From an uncultured Clostridia bacterium (GTDB lineage: Bacteria; Bacillota; Clostridia; Christensenellales; CAG-138), in contig CAMHDC010000064.1 of the NCBI GenBank assembly GCA_946183765.1, positions 1 through 7,105 of the forward strand: 7,105 bases of DNA. Reading direction: 5' to 3'. The position numbers and the translations under genes were made by a program. Shown here in pieces: positions 1-5,750 of this stretch. Position 1 is the stretch's first letter. Each line of letters opens with the position of its first letter. Below the pieces are notes generated by a model that saw only the letters and a program-made list of their open reading frames with translations, was not told where the DNA came from and searched no databases.

Positions 1-239
1 GTCACGGTGGAGCCCCGGTTGGGATGGATGGTCACCAGTCCCTGAGCCTCCAGCTGCCGCAGGGCCTCCCGCACGGGGATATGGCTCACGGTCAGCGCCG
101 CGGAAACTTCGTCCTGCTTGAGCTGCATGCCGCCCTTGAGCTTGCCGCTGATGATGCCCTCCCGCAGCACGCGGAACACCCATTCCTGGGTCGCGCCAGT
201 ACGGGGACCGACCGATTCTGCCAATTCACGATAATCCAT
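1..239 (-). CDS. GntR-family transcriptional regulator, N-terminal part (runs off the left edge)
   Basis: Only the first 79 codons are in the window. They encode a winged helix-turn-helix DNA-binding domain of the GntR family, at about residues 15-79. The recognition-helix signature is clear: VSHIPVREAL at 51-60, followed by RQLEAQGLV and the wing. The PVREAL form is typical of the FadR/FCD branch, but the effector-binding domain lies outside the window, so ligand and subfamily are unknown. The ATG at 239-237 is chosen because AGAGAGG (252-246) sits 6 nt upstream and a strong promoter lies just before it. Members bind operators as dimers and usually respond to a small metabolite, often repressing a neighbouring pathway; the target here cannot be told. 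It has its own promoter and so is probably transcribed separately from the PBP gene upstream. Confidence 0.88.
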   Translation of the reverse strand, partial: MDYRELAESVGPRTGATQEWVFRVLREGIISGKLKGGMQLKQDEVSAALTVSHIPVREALRQLEAQGLVTIHPNRGSTV

Positions 240-280
240 GATGCACCTCTCTCACCAAATTCTTTACAATTACCTAATAT

Positions 281-309
281 ATTATATAAAGATCGACATG
301 AATAGTCAA
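281..309 (-). promoter_or_regulatory. Sigma-A type promoter of the GntR-family gene
   Basis: Read on the minus strand, a -35 box TTGACT (309-304) and a perfect -10 box TATAAT (286-281) are separated by exactly 17 bp. The region is AT-rich against GC-rich surroundings. Transcription would start near 274, giving a leader of about 35 nt that carries the AGAGAGG ribosome binding site. A perfect 10-bp palindrome TAATATATTA (275-284) overlaps the -10 box and could be an operator, possibly for autoregulation; that part is inference. Confidence 0.8.
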
Positions 310-348
310 TCTCTTTATGCAGTATGGTCCGCAAAAACGAGCTGTTTT

Positions 349-774
349 TCAAGGCGCATTCAGAAAATAGTCCGGTGCATAGAGAAACAGGGACGCCCTT
401 TCGGAGGCCGGACCCACCAGAGGCGCGCCCTCTGCGGTGATCATGGGATGCACGGGGATCACGTAGTAGGACACCATCCCGCCGGAGAGCGCTGACACGT
501 CGTCTGTGAAAGCACATGCCTCCGCGCCTTCGAAGGAAGAGAGCAAGGTGGCGTAGCCGTCCGCCGTCTCCCGATAGAGAAGGTAGCGGATATAGCTCTG
601 TTTGGGCGTGAACCGGACGCTGACCATGTTTGCCGCCCGGACGGCGGAAAGGTCGTCCGGCGGCTCCGGCACGGACCAATAGGGGCTCTCCTCTGTGGGC
701 TCGGTGCCCTTGAGAAAGTATTCCCACACCCCATCGCTTTCGGGCGTGTAGCTGGTGGCCAGGACCGCCTCGTG
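349..774 (-). pseudogene. C-terminal segment of the class A PBP, severed by an in-frame amber codon
   Basis: This is 141 codons directly after the TAG at 777-775, in the same frame as the PBP and ending at TGA (351-349). The residues just after the TAG (HEAVLATSYTPESDG), followed by a WEYFLKGTEPT segment, match what class A PBPs usually carry after the transpeptidase domain; GTEPT is at segment residues 23-27. About residues 48-132 alternate hydrophobic and polar residues like a fibronectin type III-like beta-sandwich, a common C-terminal appendage in this family. No ribosome binding site is visible for independent translation. With a sense codon in place of the TAG, most simply CAG (Gln), the full protein would be 779 residues, an ordinary class A PBP length. 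It may be a recent nonsense mutation, a sequencing or assembly error, or readthrough. The intact frame argues that any mutation is recent. Confidence 0.72.
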
Positions 775-2688
775 CTAGGCGTCCATGGTGTAGCCCTCCA
801 GCCGCACCCGGACCACGTCGTCCGGCTGACGAAAGACCGGGGCCGTCCGATGGGCGTAGAGGCCGGTCAGCACCTCCTTCATGAGGGCTGCGGGATAGCC
901 CCCGCCGCCCGAATCCGGGGGCAGGAGCTTGCCGCCACTGTTCTCGTCGAAGCCCATCCAGATCACCGCCGCGTGCTCCGCCGTGTAGGCGGCCAGCCAC
1001 ACGTCCCTGTTCCCGGTCTGATCGCCTACGGTGCCGGTCTTGGCGGCCACCTCCAGGGGAAGGTCGCTGAGAGCCTTGGCCGTGCCGCTTTGGACCACGC
1101 TCTGGAGCATGCTGGTGAGGATGAAGGCGGCGCTCATGACCCGCCGGGCGAAGGGACGGCTTTCGTAGATTACACGGCCGTCCCTGTCCTCGATGCGGCG
1201 GATCAGGATGGGAGGCCGATACACGCCCCCGGCGGCGAAGGCGGCGTAGGCGGCGCACAGCTCCTTGGGGGAGACCCCGTAGGTGAAGCCGCCCAGGGCC
1301 AAAGCGAGACGGGTGTCGTTTCGGTCGAAGGGGATGCCCAGCTGCCGGGCGAAGCTCTTGCAGCGGCCGATGCCCAGCTCAGAAAACAGCTCCACCGCCG
1401 GGATGTTCAACGATCGGGTCACCGCCTCCCGCATGGTGACCCAGCCCCGATAGCGGCGGCTGGCGTCGGAGGGGGCGTAGTCCCCGAAGGTGGCGCTTTC
1501 GTCCAGCAGCATGTCCGCCGCCGTGTACCCGGCTTCCAGGGCCGGGGCGTAGACCAATATGGGCTTGATCACGGACCCGGGCTGGCGGCGGATGCGCACG
1601 GCCCGGTTATAGCCCAGGGCCACGCCCTCGTCCCGGCCCCCCACCAGAGCCGCGATATAGCCCGTGCGGGCGTCGATGAGGCAGATGGCCCCCTGGGCGC
1701 TCTCCCCGTTCACCTGGGGAAAGAACCTGTCTTCCCGGAACAGCCCTTCGCACAGGGTTTCCGCCGCCCGATCCATGCCCGTATAGATCCGATACCCGTC
1801 GTTCAGGAGCCGGTTCATGGTGATCCCCAGCAGCCGGCAGCTCTCCAGGAGGGCATAGTCCACATAGTATCCCCGCCGTTCCAGGACGGGGTCCCGCCGT
1901 AGATGCAGGGGTCGGGCGGCGGCCTCGTCGGCCTCCTCTTCGGTGATCATGCCGTATCCCGCCATCAAATGCAGAATGACGCCCCGGCGGCCCACGGAAG
2001 CCTCCGGCCGTCGGCTGGGAGCGAAGCGGGCGGGGGATTTGAGTACACCCGCCAGCAGGGCCGCCTGATCCAGGCTCAGCTCCGGTGCGGACACGCCGAA
2101 ATACCCCCGGGCGGCGGTCTCGAGCCCGTAGTAGCCGGAGCCGAAGTAGACGGTGTTGAGGTACATTTCAAGGATCTGATCCTTGCCGTAGCGGCGCTCC
2201 AGCTGCACCGCCAGAATGGCCTCGTCCACCTTCCGGGAGAGTTCCTTGCGGCTGTTCAGGTGGGTGAGCTTAATGAGCTGCTGGGTGATGGTGCTGGCCC
2301 CCTCCACGAAGGCCCCAGCCTTGAGATCGCTCCAGGCGGCCCCCAGGATGCGCACCGCGTCCACCCCCGGATGATCGTAGAACCGGGCGTCCTCGGCGGC
2401 GATGAAGGCGTTTTTTACGTGTTCGGGCAGTTCACCGATCCGGACCAGCAGCCGTTCCTCGCCTCCCGAGAGGGCGGAGTACAGCCGATCGTCCCCGTCG
2501 AAGACCTGGACGCTCAGCTTCTCGTAGCTCAGCTTCTCCTCGTCCAGCATATGCCAGGCGTCCCGGCTCAGCACGTAGGCGGCCACGACCGCCGCCGGGA
2601 TAAGGATCAGGGCGGCCATACAAAAAAGCCACCGCTTCAGGCGGCGGTGGGCAGCTCCATTGGTATCTGTGTTTCGTTTCCGTCCCAT
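775..2688 (-). CDS. Class A (bifunctional) penicillin-binding protein, ended early by TAG
   Basis: A peptidoglycan glycosyltransferase/transpeptidase that polymerises lipid II and cross-links stem peptides on the outer face of the membrane. A basic cytoplasmic tail (1-20) precedes one membrane anchor (about 21-40). The GT51 domain shows AAEDARFYDHPG (catalytic Glu99), GASTITQQLIK (130-140), a third motif RKVDEAILAVQLE with Glu156, and the YFGSGYYGLETAARGYFG block (181-198). The transpeptidase domain has SVIK (nucleophile Ser372, Lys375), SLN (426-428) and KTGT (550-553). All catalytic motifs lie before the stop, so the 637-residue product may be active; it lacks only the C-terminal extension still encoded at 774-352. 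ATG 2688 is the only start that keeps the basic tail and membrane anchor, and a TAA lies two codons upstream in frame. No Shine-Dalgarno is visible, and the ATG lies in an inverted repeat. It follows the membrane protein gene by 36 nt, so it is probably the last gene of that operon. Confidence 0.93.
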   Translation of the reverse strand: MGRKRNTDTNGAAHRRLKRWLFCMAALILIPAAVVAAYVLSRDAWHMLDEEKLSYEKLSVQVFDGDDRLYSALSGGEERLLVRIGELPEHVKNAFIAAEDARFYDHPGVDAVRILGAAWSDLKAGAFVEGASTITQQLIKLTHLNSRKELSRKVDEAILAVQLERRYGKDQILEMYLNTVYFGSGYYGLETAARGYFGVSAPELSLDQAALLAGVLKSPARFAPSRRPEASVGRRGVILHLMAGYGMITEEEADEAAARPLHLRRDPVLERRGYYVDYALLESCRLLGITMNRLLNDGYRIYTGMDRAAETLCEGLFREDRFFPQVNGESAQGAICLIDARTGYIAALVGGRDEGVALGYNRAVRIRRQPGSVIKPILVYAPALEAGYTAADMLLDESATFGDYAPSDASRRYRGWVTMREAVTRSLNIPAVELFSELGIGRCKSFARQLGIPFDRNDTRLALALGGFTYGVSPKELCAAYAAFAAGGVYRPPILIRRIEDRDGRVIYESRPFARRVMSAAFILTSMLQSVVQSGTAKALSDLPLEVAAKTGTVGDQTGNRDVWLAAYTAEHAAVIWMGFDENSGGKLLPPDSGGGGYPAALMKEVLTGLYAHRTAPVFRQPDDVVRVRLEGYTMDA

Positions 2689-2707
2689 GATGGCTTAGTA
2701 TGGGACG
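2681..2707 (-). promoter_or_regulatory. Inverted repeat (8-bp arms) covering the PBP start codon
   Basis: On the plus strand CGTCCCAT (2681-2688) and ATGGGACG (2700-2707) are perfect inverted repeats around an 11-nt spacer. In the minus-strand transcript the downstream arm is the PBP start itself (AUGGGACG), so the hairpin would pair the initiation codon. No U-run follows, so it is not an intrinsic terminator. It could limit initiation at a start that already lacks a Shine-Dalgarno, favouring translational coupling to the upstream gene, or be a protein-binding site. The repeat is seen; the function is inferred. Confidence 0.45.
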
Positions 2708-2724
2708 AAAGAGGCGTCGGTATG

Positions 2725-3261
2725 CTATCGGAGCAGGAATCGGCGGACCCGCTTCTGATACAGATTCGCCGCGGCTTCGAAGAGGATGTCCAGCAGGAAG
2801 AACACCGCCTCCACGACGAGGATGAGGACCACCACGGGTATGTCCGGCAGCATCTTAAGCACGTCCACCCCCGCCACGGTGTACATGGCCCAGAGGCCCA
2901 AAGCCGTGCCCAGGTTGCAGTAGAGGACCGTAAAGACGGACCGGACGGCGGGGACGGTGATGAACTTCTGGAAGAACCGGCGCACGATGCCGTAGTGGCC
3001 GATGAGGGTCACGTACATGAACCAGCTCATGCGGTCGGGACAGAGCAGGAACCCCAGGACGGTCACCGTGAGGAAGCACAGCCAGGCCGTGCCGAACAGG
3101 TCCTCCTGGACCAAAATGACGATAAAGAAGCCGCTGAGGGCCGCGCACAGGAACCGAAACCCCGTCAGCACCTCCGAAGCGTAGAGAAACAGCAGCGTCA
3201 GGGCGGCCACCATGGCGCCCAGGGACACCCGGCGGCTCAGGGGCAGCTTCTTCCGTTCCAT
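2725..3261 (-). CDS. Small polytopic membrane protein of unknown function
   Basis: A 178-residue protein with a basic N-terminus and about five hydrophobic spans (roughly 12-30, 34-52, 55-73, 108-130 and 140-165; a sixth weak one at 78-92), ending in a very basic tail (QKRVRRFLLR). The opening RRVSLGAMVAALTLLFLYAS and the shape resemble small ECF-transporter S-component-like proteins of Clostridia, but no specific function can be assigned. Its ATG overlaps the stop of the J-domain gene by one base (TGATG). GGAGG, formed by two glycine codons in the J-protein tail, lies 9 nt upstream, so translation is probably coupled. It stops with TAG, and a TAA follows in frame ten codons later. Position between a J-protein and a PBP suggests a membrane partner for one of them, which is only inference. 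Confidence 0.85.
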   Translation of the reverse strand: MERKKLPLSRRVSLGAMVAALTLLFLYASEVLTGFRFLCAALSGFFIVILVQEDLFGTAWLCFLTVTVLGFLLCPDRMSWFMYVTLIGHYGIVRRFFQKFITVPAVRSVFTVLYCNLGTALGLWAMYTVAGVDVLKMLPDIPVVVLILVVEAVFFLLDILFEAAANLYQKRVRRFLLR

Positions 3262-3905
3262 CAGTGGCAGCCTCCGCAGTTACACAGACAGTTGAGACAG
3301 AGCATGGTGGAGCACCAGTCGCACATGTCGCACTCCTGCCCGCCCATGTTCAAGGGCCCGCTGGCATAGCCGCGCCCCGTGTTCATGACGGTGGCGTAGG
3401 CGTTCTGATACTCCATGTTCCCCGGCTCCATGCTGCAGGCCATGGAAAGGTGCTGCCGGGCCTGGTCGTACCAGCCCCAGCGGAAGTAGAGGATGCCGTA
3501 GAGGTAGTGCCACTCCGCGTTGTGCAGGGGGATGCCGTCCAGCACGGACCGGGCGGCGTTCAGATTGTTCTGGGAGAAGTAGCTGCGGACCCGGGAGAAC
3601 TCCTGGGCGTAGTCCCCGGCGTAGCTCCCCTGGCTCTGCCAGTAGCTGCCCTGGGAGTAGGTGCTGTGGCCGTGGGAGTTGTACCCGCCGTAGGAAGAGG
3701 AGCCGCCGTAGCCGGAGGTGTCCTTCTTCTTGGTGAGCATCTCGTAGGCCTGGTTGATCTCCTTGAGCTTCTCGTTGGCCATGTCCTTCATGGGCCCGTC
3801 GGCATAGCGGTCGGGATGATATTTTTTGACCAGGGCGAGATATGCCTTGCGGATCTCCTCCTGGGAGGCGTTTTCGCTGACGCCCAATACCTTATACGGA
3901 TTCAT
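3261..3905 (-). CDS. J-domain (DnaJ-like) protein with TPR-like region and cysteine-rich tail
   Basis: Residues 1-60 form a J domain with the essential HPD at 30-32, which in this family stimulates the ATPase of a DnaK/Hsp70 partner. A flexible Gly/Ser/Tyr-rich linker follows (about 63-98), then a helical stretch at about 100-175 that looks like two TPR-type repeats (for example LYGILYFRWGWYDQARQHL). The last 23 residues hold eight cysteines (192, 195, 198, 203, 206, 208, 210, 213) and a terminal His214, suggesting a metal site or membrane-surface attachment. There is no DnaJ-type central zinc finger or C-terminal substrate domain, so this is a specialised J-protein and not DnaJ itself. A perfect AAGGAGG (3918-3912) lies 6 nt before the ATG, inside the end of the DUF5685 gene, which overlaps by 14 nt. 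Pairing with DUF5685 recurs in Clostridia as I recall it; the client is unknown. Confidence 0.92.
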   Translation of the reverse strand: MNPYKVLGVSENASQEEIRKAYLALVKKYHPDRYADGPMKDMANEKLKEINQAYEMLTKKKDTSGYGGSSSYGGYNSHGHSTYSQGSYWQSQGSYAGDYAQEFSRVRSYFSQNNLNAARSVLDGIPLHNAEWHYLYGILYFRWGWYDQARQHLSMACSMEPGNMEYQNAYATVMNTGRGYASGPLNMGGQECDMCDWCSTMLCLNCLCNCGGCH

Positions 3906-4737
3906 GACCGACCTCCTTTCCGCTTGCTTCCAAAACTTTCCGGGTGCGCTCGGGGCATCCCAGGGTGAGCACGTTTTCCATGATCCCCCGATCCCGGCTG
4001 GGGGACAGCAGGTCGAAGGCCTTGTGCGCCTCCTCCAGCGAGGCGTAGAGCCCGAAGGCCGCGTCCTCCCGGGAGGCGTTCACCTTCAGATAGGGGTTGA
4101 AGGTCCCCTTCTTTTGGTCCTTTTCCCGATCGTCCCAGGCGTCCATGAGGTAGATCCATCGGCCCAGGTTGTAGAGGAGCCATTTCAGCGGCAGCTTTTC
4201 CTGCTCCGGGAAGGGGAGCATGTCCCCCAGGGCTTCGAGATACTTGCCCGTGGGGTCCGCCGCCGCGTCCGTCCGCCCGTCGTCTTGCTCCATGGCGGCC
4301 TGGTCCCGGCAGAATTGCTCCGTCCGCGCCTTCAGCTCCGGGTAATCCCGCCCGGCCTTCCTGACGGCTCCCTTCAGCAGCAGGGCCGCCGCACCCTTGA
4401 CCGGGTCCCGTTCGTCCCGCCAGTCGTCCAGGCACTTGTAATAGGCGAGGAGCACGTTCACCGCCGCGGCGAATTTCAGGGCCGGGGTCTCCAGACGGTA
4501 CTTGCGCTGGGGATCGTGGCACCGGTGGAGGCAGCGGCAGCGCTTGGCGTCCACCGCTTCCCCTAGCTCCCCGGAGAAGAGCAGGGCCAAAAACGCGCAG
4601 TCGTATTGAAGGAACAGGGGGGAGAAGGGACCGTAATTGCGCTTCATGCACTTACACAGACCGCAGTACCAGCTTTTATAGCTGGCGGCCTCCCGCACCT
4701 TCAATTCCGATTCGATTGTGCCTACATACCCAAACAT
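3892..4737 (-). CDS. DUF5685 family protein
   Basis: A 281-residue, mostly helical and probably cytoplasmic protein. The opening MFGYVGTIESELKVREA and the YCGLC block at 24-28 are characteristic of the DUF5685 family, whose function is not established. Two cysteine clusters (C25, C28, C30 and C67, C69, C73 with H71 and H74) look able to bind metal. Two aspartate-rich motifs stand out: DDWRDE (104-109), and MDAWDDREKD (198-207) followed by KKGTFNPY. In arrangement they recall the DDxxD pairs of class I isoprenoid synthases, but this is motif resemblance only. ATG 4737 is preceded by GAGG about 5 nt upstream and by an extended -10 promoter. It is the first gene of the minus-strand operon and overlaps the J-domain gene by 14 nt, which fits a shared function with that chaperone. 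Confidence 0.88.
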   Translation of the reverse strand: MFGYVGTIESELKVREAASYKSWYCGLCKCMKRNYGPFSPLFLQYDCAFLALLFSGELGEAVDAKRCRCLHRCHDPQRKYRLETPALKFAAAVNVLLAYYKCLDDWRDERDPVKGAAALLLKGAVRKAGRDYPELKARTEQFCRDQAAMEQDDGRTDAAADPTGKYLEALGDMLPFPEQEKLPLKWLLYNLGRWIYLMDAWDDREKDQKKGTFNPYLKVNASREDAAFGLYASLEEAHKAFDLLSPSRDRGIMENVLTLGCPERTRKVLEASGKEVGHESV

Positions 4738-4754
4738 AGAGCCTCAATAGGGAT

Positions 4755-4763
4755 ATTATAGCA
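4755..4763 (-). promoter_or_regulatory. Extended -10 promoter of the DUF5685 / J-protein / PBP operon
   Basis: Read on the minus strand, TGC (4763-4761) abuts a perfect TATAAT (4760-4755), an extended -10 element. The -35 position (about 4783-4778, TATGCA) is poor, as is common with extended -10 promoters. Transcription would start near 4748, leaving a leader of only about 10 nt that includes GAGG before the ATG at 4737. No later promoter is evident before the PBP, so it probably serves all four genes. Confidence 0.7.
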
Positions 4764-4779
4764 GAAATCCGGGTTTGTG

Positions 4780-4794
4780 CATATTTGAAATGTG
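4780..4794. promoter_or_regulatory. Imperfect 15-bp palindrome in the divergent intergenic region (candidate operator)
   Basis: CATATTTGAAATGTG is symmetrical about the central G at 4787, with six of seven arm pairs matching and a T/G at the odd pair. It lies over the -35 position of the minus-strand promoter and just upstream of the plus-strand operon, where a regulator could affect both. A second near-palindrome AAATCCGGGTTT (4765-4776) lies in the promoter spacer. No regulator is identified. Confidence 0.3.
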
Positions 4795-4807
4795 AAAAAG
4801 ATGGGAA

Positions 4808-5353
4808 ATGGTGCGTGAAATCAGGCTGCCGGGACAGGCTAAGGCCATGATCTGGCTGTTCTTCGCCGCCCTGACCCTGCTCTATCTGCTGCTTTGGCCC
4901 TTCAGCCTCCGGCTGGACGCCCGGCTTTCACCCGCCTGCGGGCGAGGGGAGCTGGTGGCGGCCTCCCTCCTTCGGCTGCGGTTCGAAGGGGACTTTTTGC
5001 AGCCGCCCTATCTTCGCCTGTACGCCCTGGACGGCCGGGGCCGGCGCAGACCCCTGGGCGTCGGTCGCAGGAAAAAAGGCGGCTTCGTCCCCGCCGTCCG
5101 GGGCAAGCACCTCGCCATTACCCTTCACGTGGGGCTGGAAGCGGACGGAGCCCTGACCGTGGAAGCCCTGGGCCTGCTATATGCCTTGCTGGAAACAGCC
5201 GGGGAGCTTTTTCAAATCGATCTCGTTCTGCGGCCGGACGCCTGCTTCGACAAAAACATCTGCGCTCTGCGGGTTTCGGGAATAGGCCGCTTCGTCCTGG
5301 CACAGAATATCCTCGAATATCTGAAAGGAAAACACATACATGCAAAGCGTTGA
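4808..5353 (+). CDS. DUF2953-like single-pass membrane protein
   Basis: A 181-residue protein with one strong N-terminal membrane span (about 14-31), then a mainly beta-like soluble part and an amphipathic C-terminal helix. I assign it to DUF2953 from this layout and from its place directly before ytfJ, where such proteins sit in many Clostridia. The sequence itself is divergent and rather short, so the family call is moderate; function is unknown, probably sporulation-linked by context. ATG 4808 is the longest start, with GTG 4811 beside it, but both have only a weak ribosome site. ATG 4847 (residue 14), just before the membrane span with AAGG 2 nt upstream, is an alternative. No clear plus-strand promoter is visible in the 70 bp upstream. 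It overlaps the next gene by 14 nt. Confidence 0.72.
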   Translation: MVREIRLPGQAKAMIWLFFAALTLLYLLLWPFSLRLDARLSPACGRGELVAASLLRLRFEGDFLQPPYLRLYALDGRGRRRPLGVGRRKKGGFVPAVRGKHLAITLHVGLEADGALTVEALGLLYALLETAGELFQIDLVLRPDACFDKNICALRVSGIGRFVLAQNILEYLKGKHIHAKR

Positions 5354-5750
5354 ATCCATCATCGAGACCACCATGGCCCGCTTGAAGACCATCGTGGACG
5401 TGAACACCATCGTGGGCGAGCCCATCCCGGCGGGGAACGGGGTGGTGGTGCCCGTGTCCAAGGTCAGCTTCGGCTTCTTCTCTGGCGGCGGGGAGTACGC
5501 CCCCGCGGGCAAGGTGGCCGGAGCCGCCCTGGCGGAGCAGAATACCTTCCCCTTTCTGGGCACCGCCGTGGCGGGCGTGTCCCTGACCCCCAAGGCCTTT
5601 CTGGTCACCACTGAGGAGGGGGTCACCGTGGTCCCCGCCAACTACGACTCCACCCTGGATCGACTGGTGGGACAGCTCCCCAAGTTCGTGAAGGAGATAC
5701 GGCTGAGCCTGGCGCAGAAGGAGCGGGAGAAGGAAGGGGAAGCGTGGTAA
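5340..5750 (+). CDS. ytfJ: GerW/YtfJ family spore protein
   Basis: A 136-residue protein of the GerW (YtfJ) family. In Bacillus subtilis GerW is made in the forespore and is needed for normal germination; its biochemical activity is not settled. The family core is plain: TIVGEPI (23-29), VVVPVSKVSFGF (35-46), the glycine-rich GGGEY (49-53), and a second half with PKAFLVTTEEGVTVVP (84-99). The charged tail (about 124-136) is rich in Lys and Glu. Length fits the family. The ATG overlaps the preceding gene by 14 nt, with AAAGGA (5324-5329) 10 nt upstream. The 3' end overlaps the carboxypeptidase start by 7 nt, so the three genes are probably one transcript. Its presence is the best evidence that the organism makes endospores. 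Confidence 0.93.
   Translation: MQSVESIIETTMARLKTIVDVNTIVGEPIPAGNGVVVPVSKVSFGFFSGGGEYAPAGKVAGAALAEQNTFPFLGTAVAGVSLTPKAFLVTTEEGVTVVPANYDSTLDRLVGQLPKFVKEIRLSLAQKEREKEGEAW

Noticed and set aside
333..349. Possible terminator after the PBP C-terminal segment (AAAAAC, 5-nt loop, GTTTTT)
   Set aside because: The stem is six pairs, five of them A:T, overlaps the stop codon, and has no separate T-run; too weak to call an intrinsic terminator.
349..729. Independent gene starting at GTG 729 for a 126-residue protein
   Set aside because: There is no ribosome binding site, and the 15 codons between the amber codon and this GTG continue the PBP-like sequence in the same frame, so it is better read as the end of the PBP gene.
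775..777. General reassignment of TAG as a sense codon in this organism
   Set aside because: TAG is the only stop separating the in-frame carboxypeptidase and rluB genes, and it also ends the membrane protein gene; a local explanation for the PBP amber is simpler.
92..1258. Minus-strand 388-codon open frame spanning the GntR and PBP region
   Set aside because: It is out of frame with both the GntR and PBP genes, which have clear family motifs; the product is Arg/Gly-rich and crosses an intergenic promoter.
772..3369. Long plus-strand open frames (772-1902 and 1903-3369) antisense to the PBP, membrane protein and J-protein genes
   Set aside because: They mirror well-supported minus-strand genes; such frames are common opposite GC-rich coding DNA, and their translations have low-complexity His/Gly/Gln/Ala-rich sequence with no recognisable domain.
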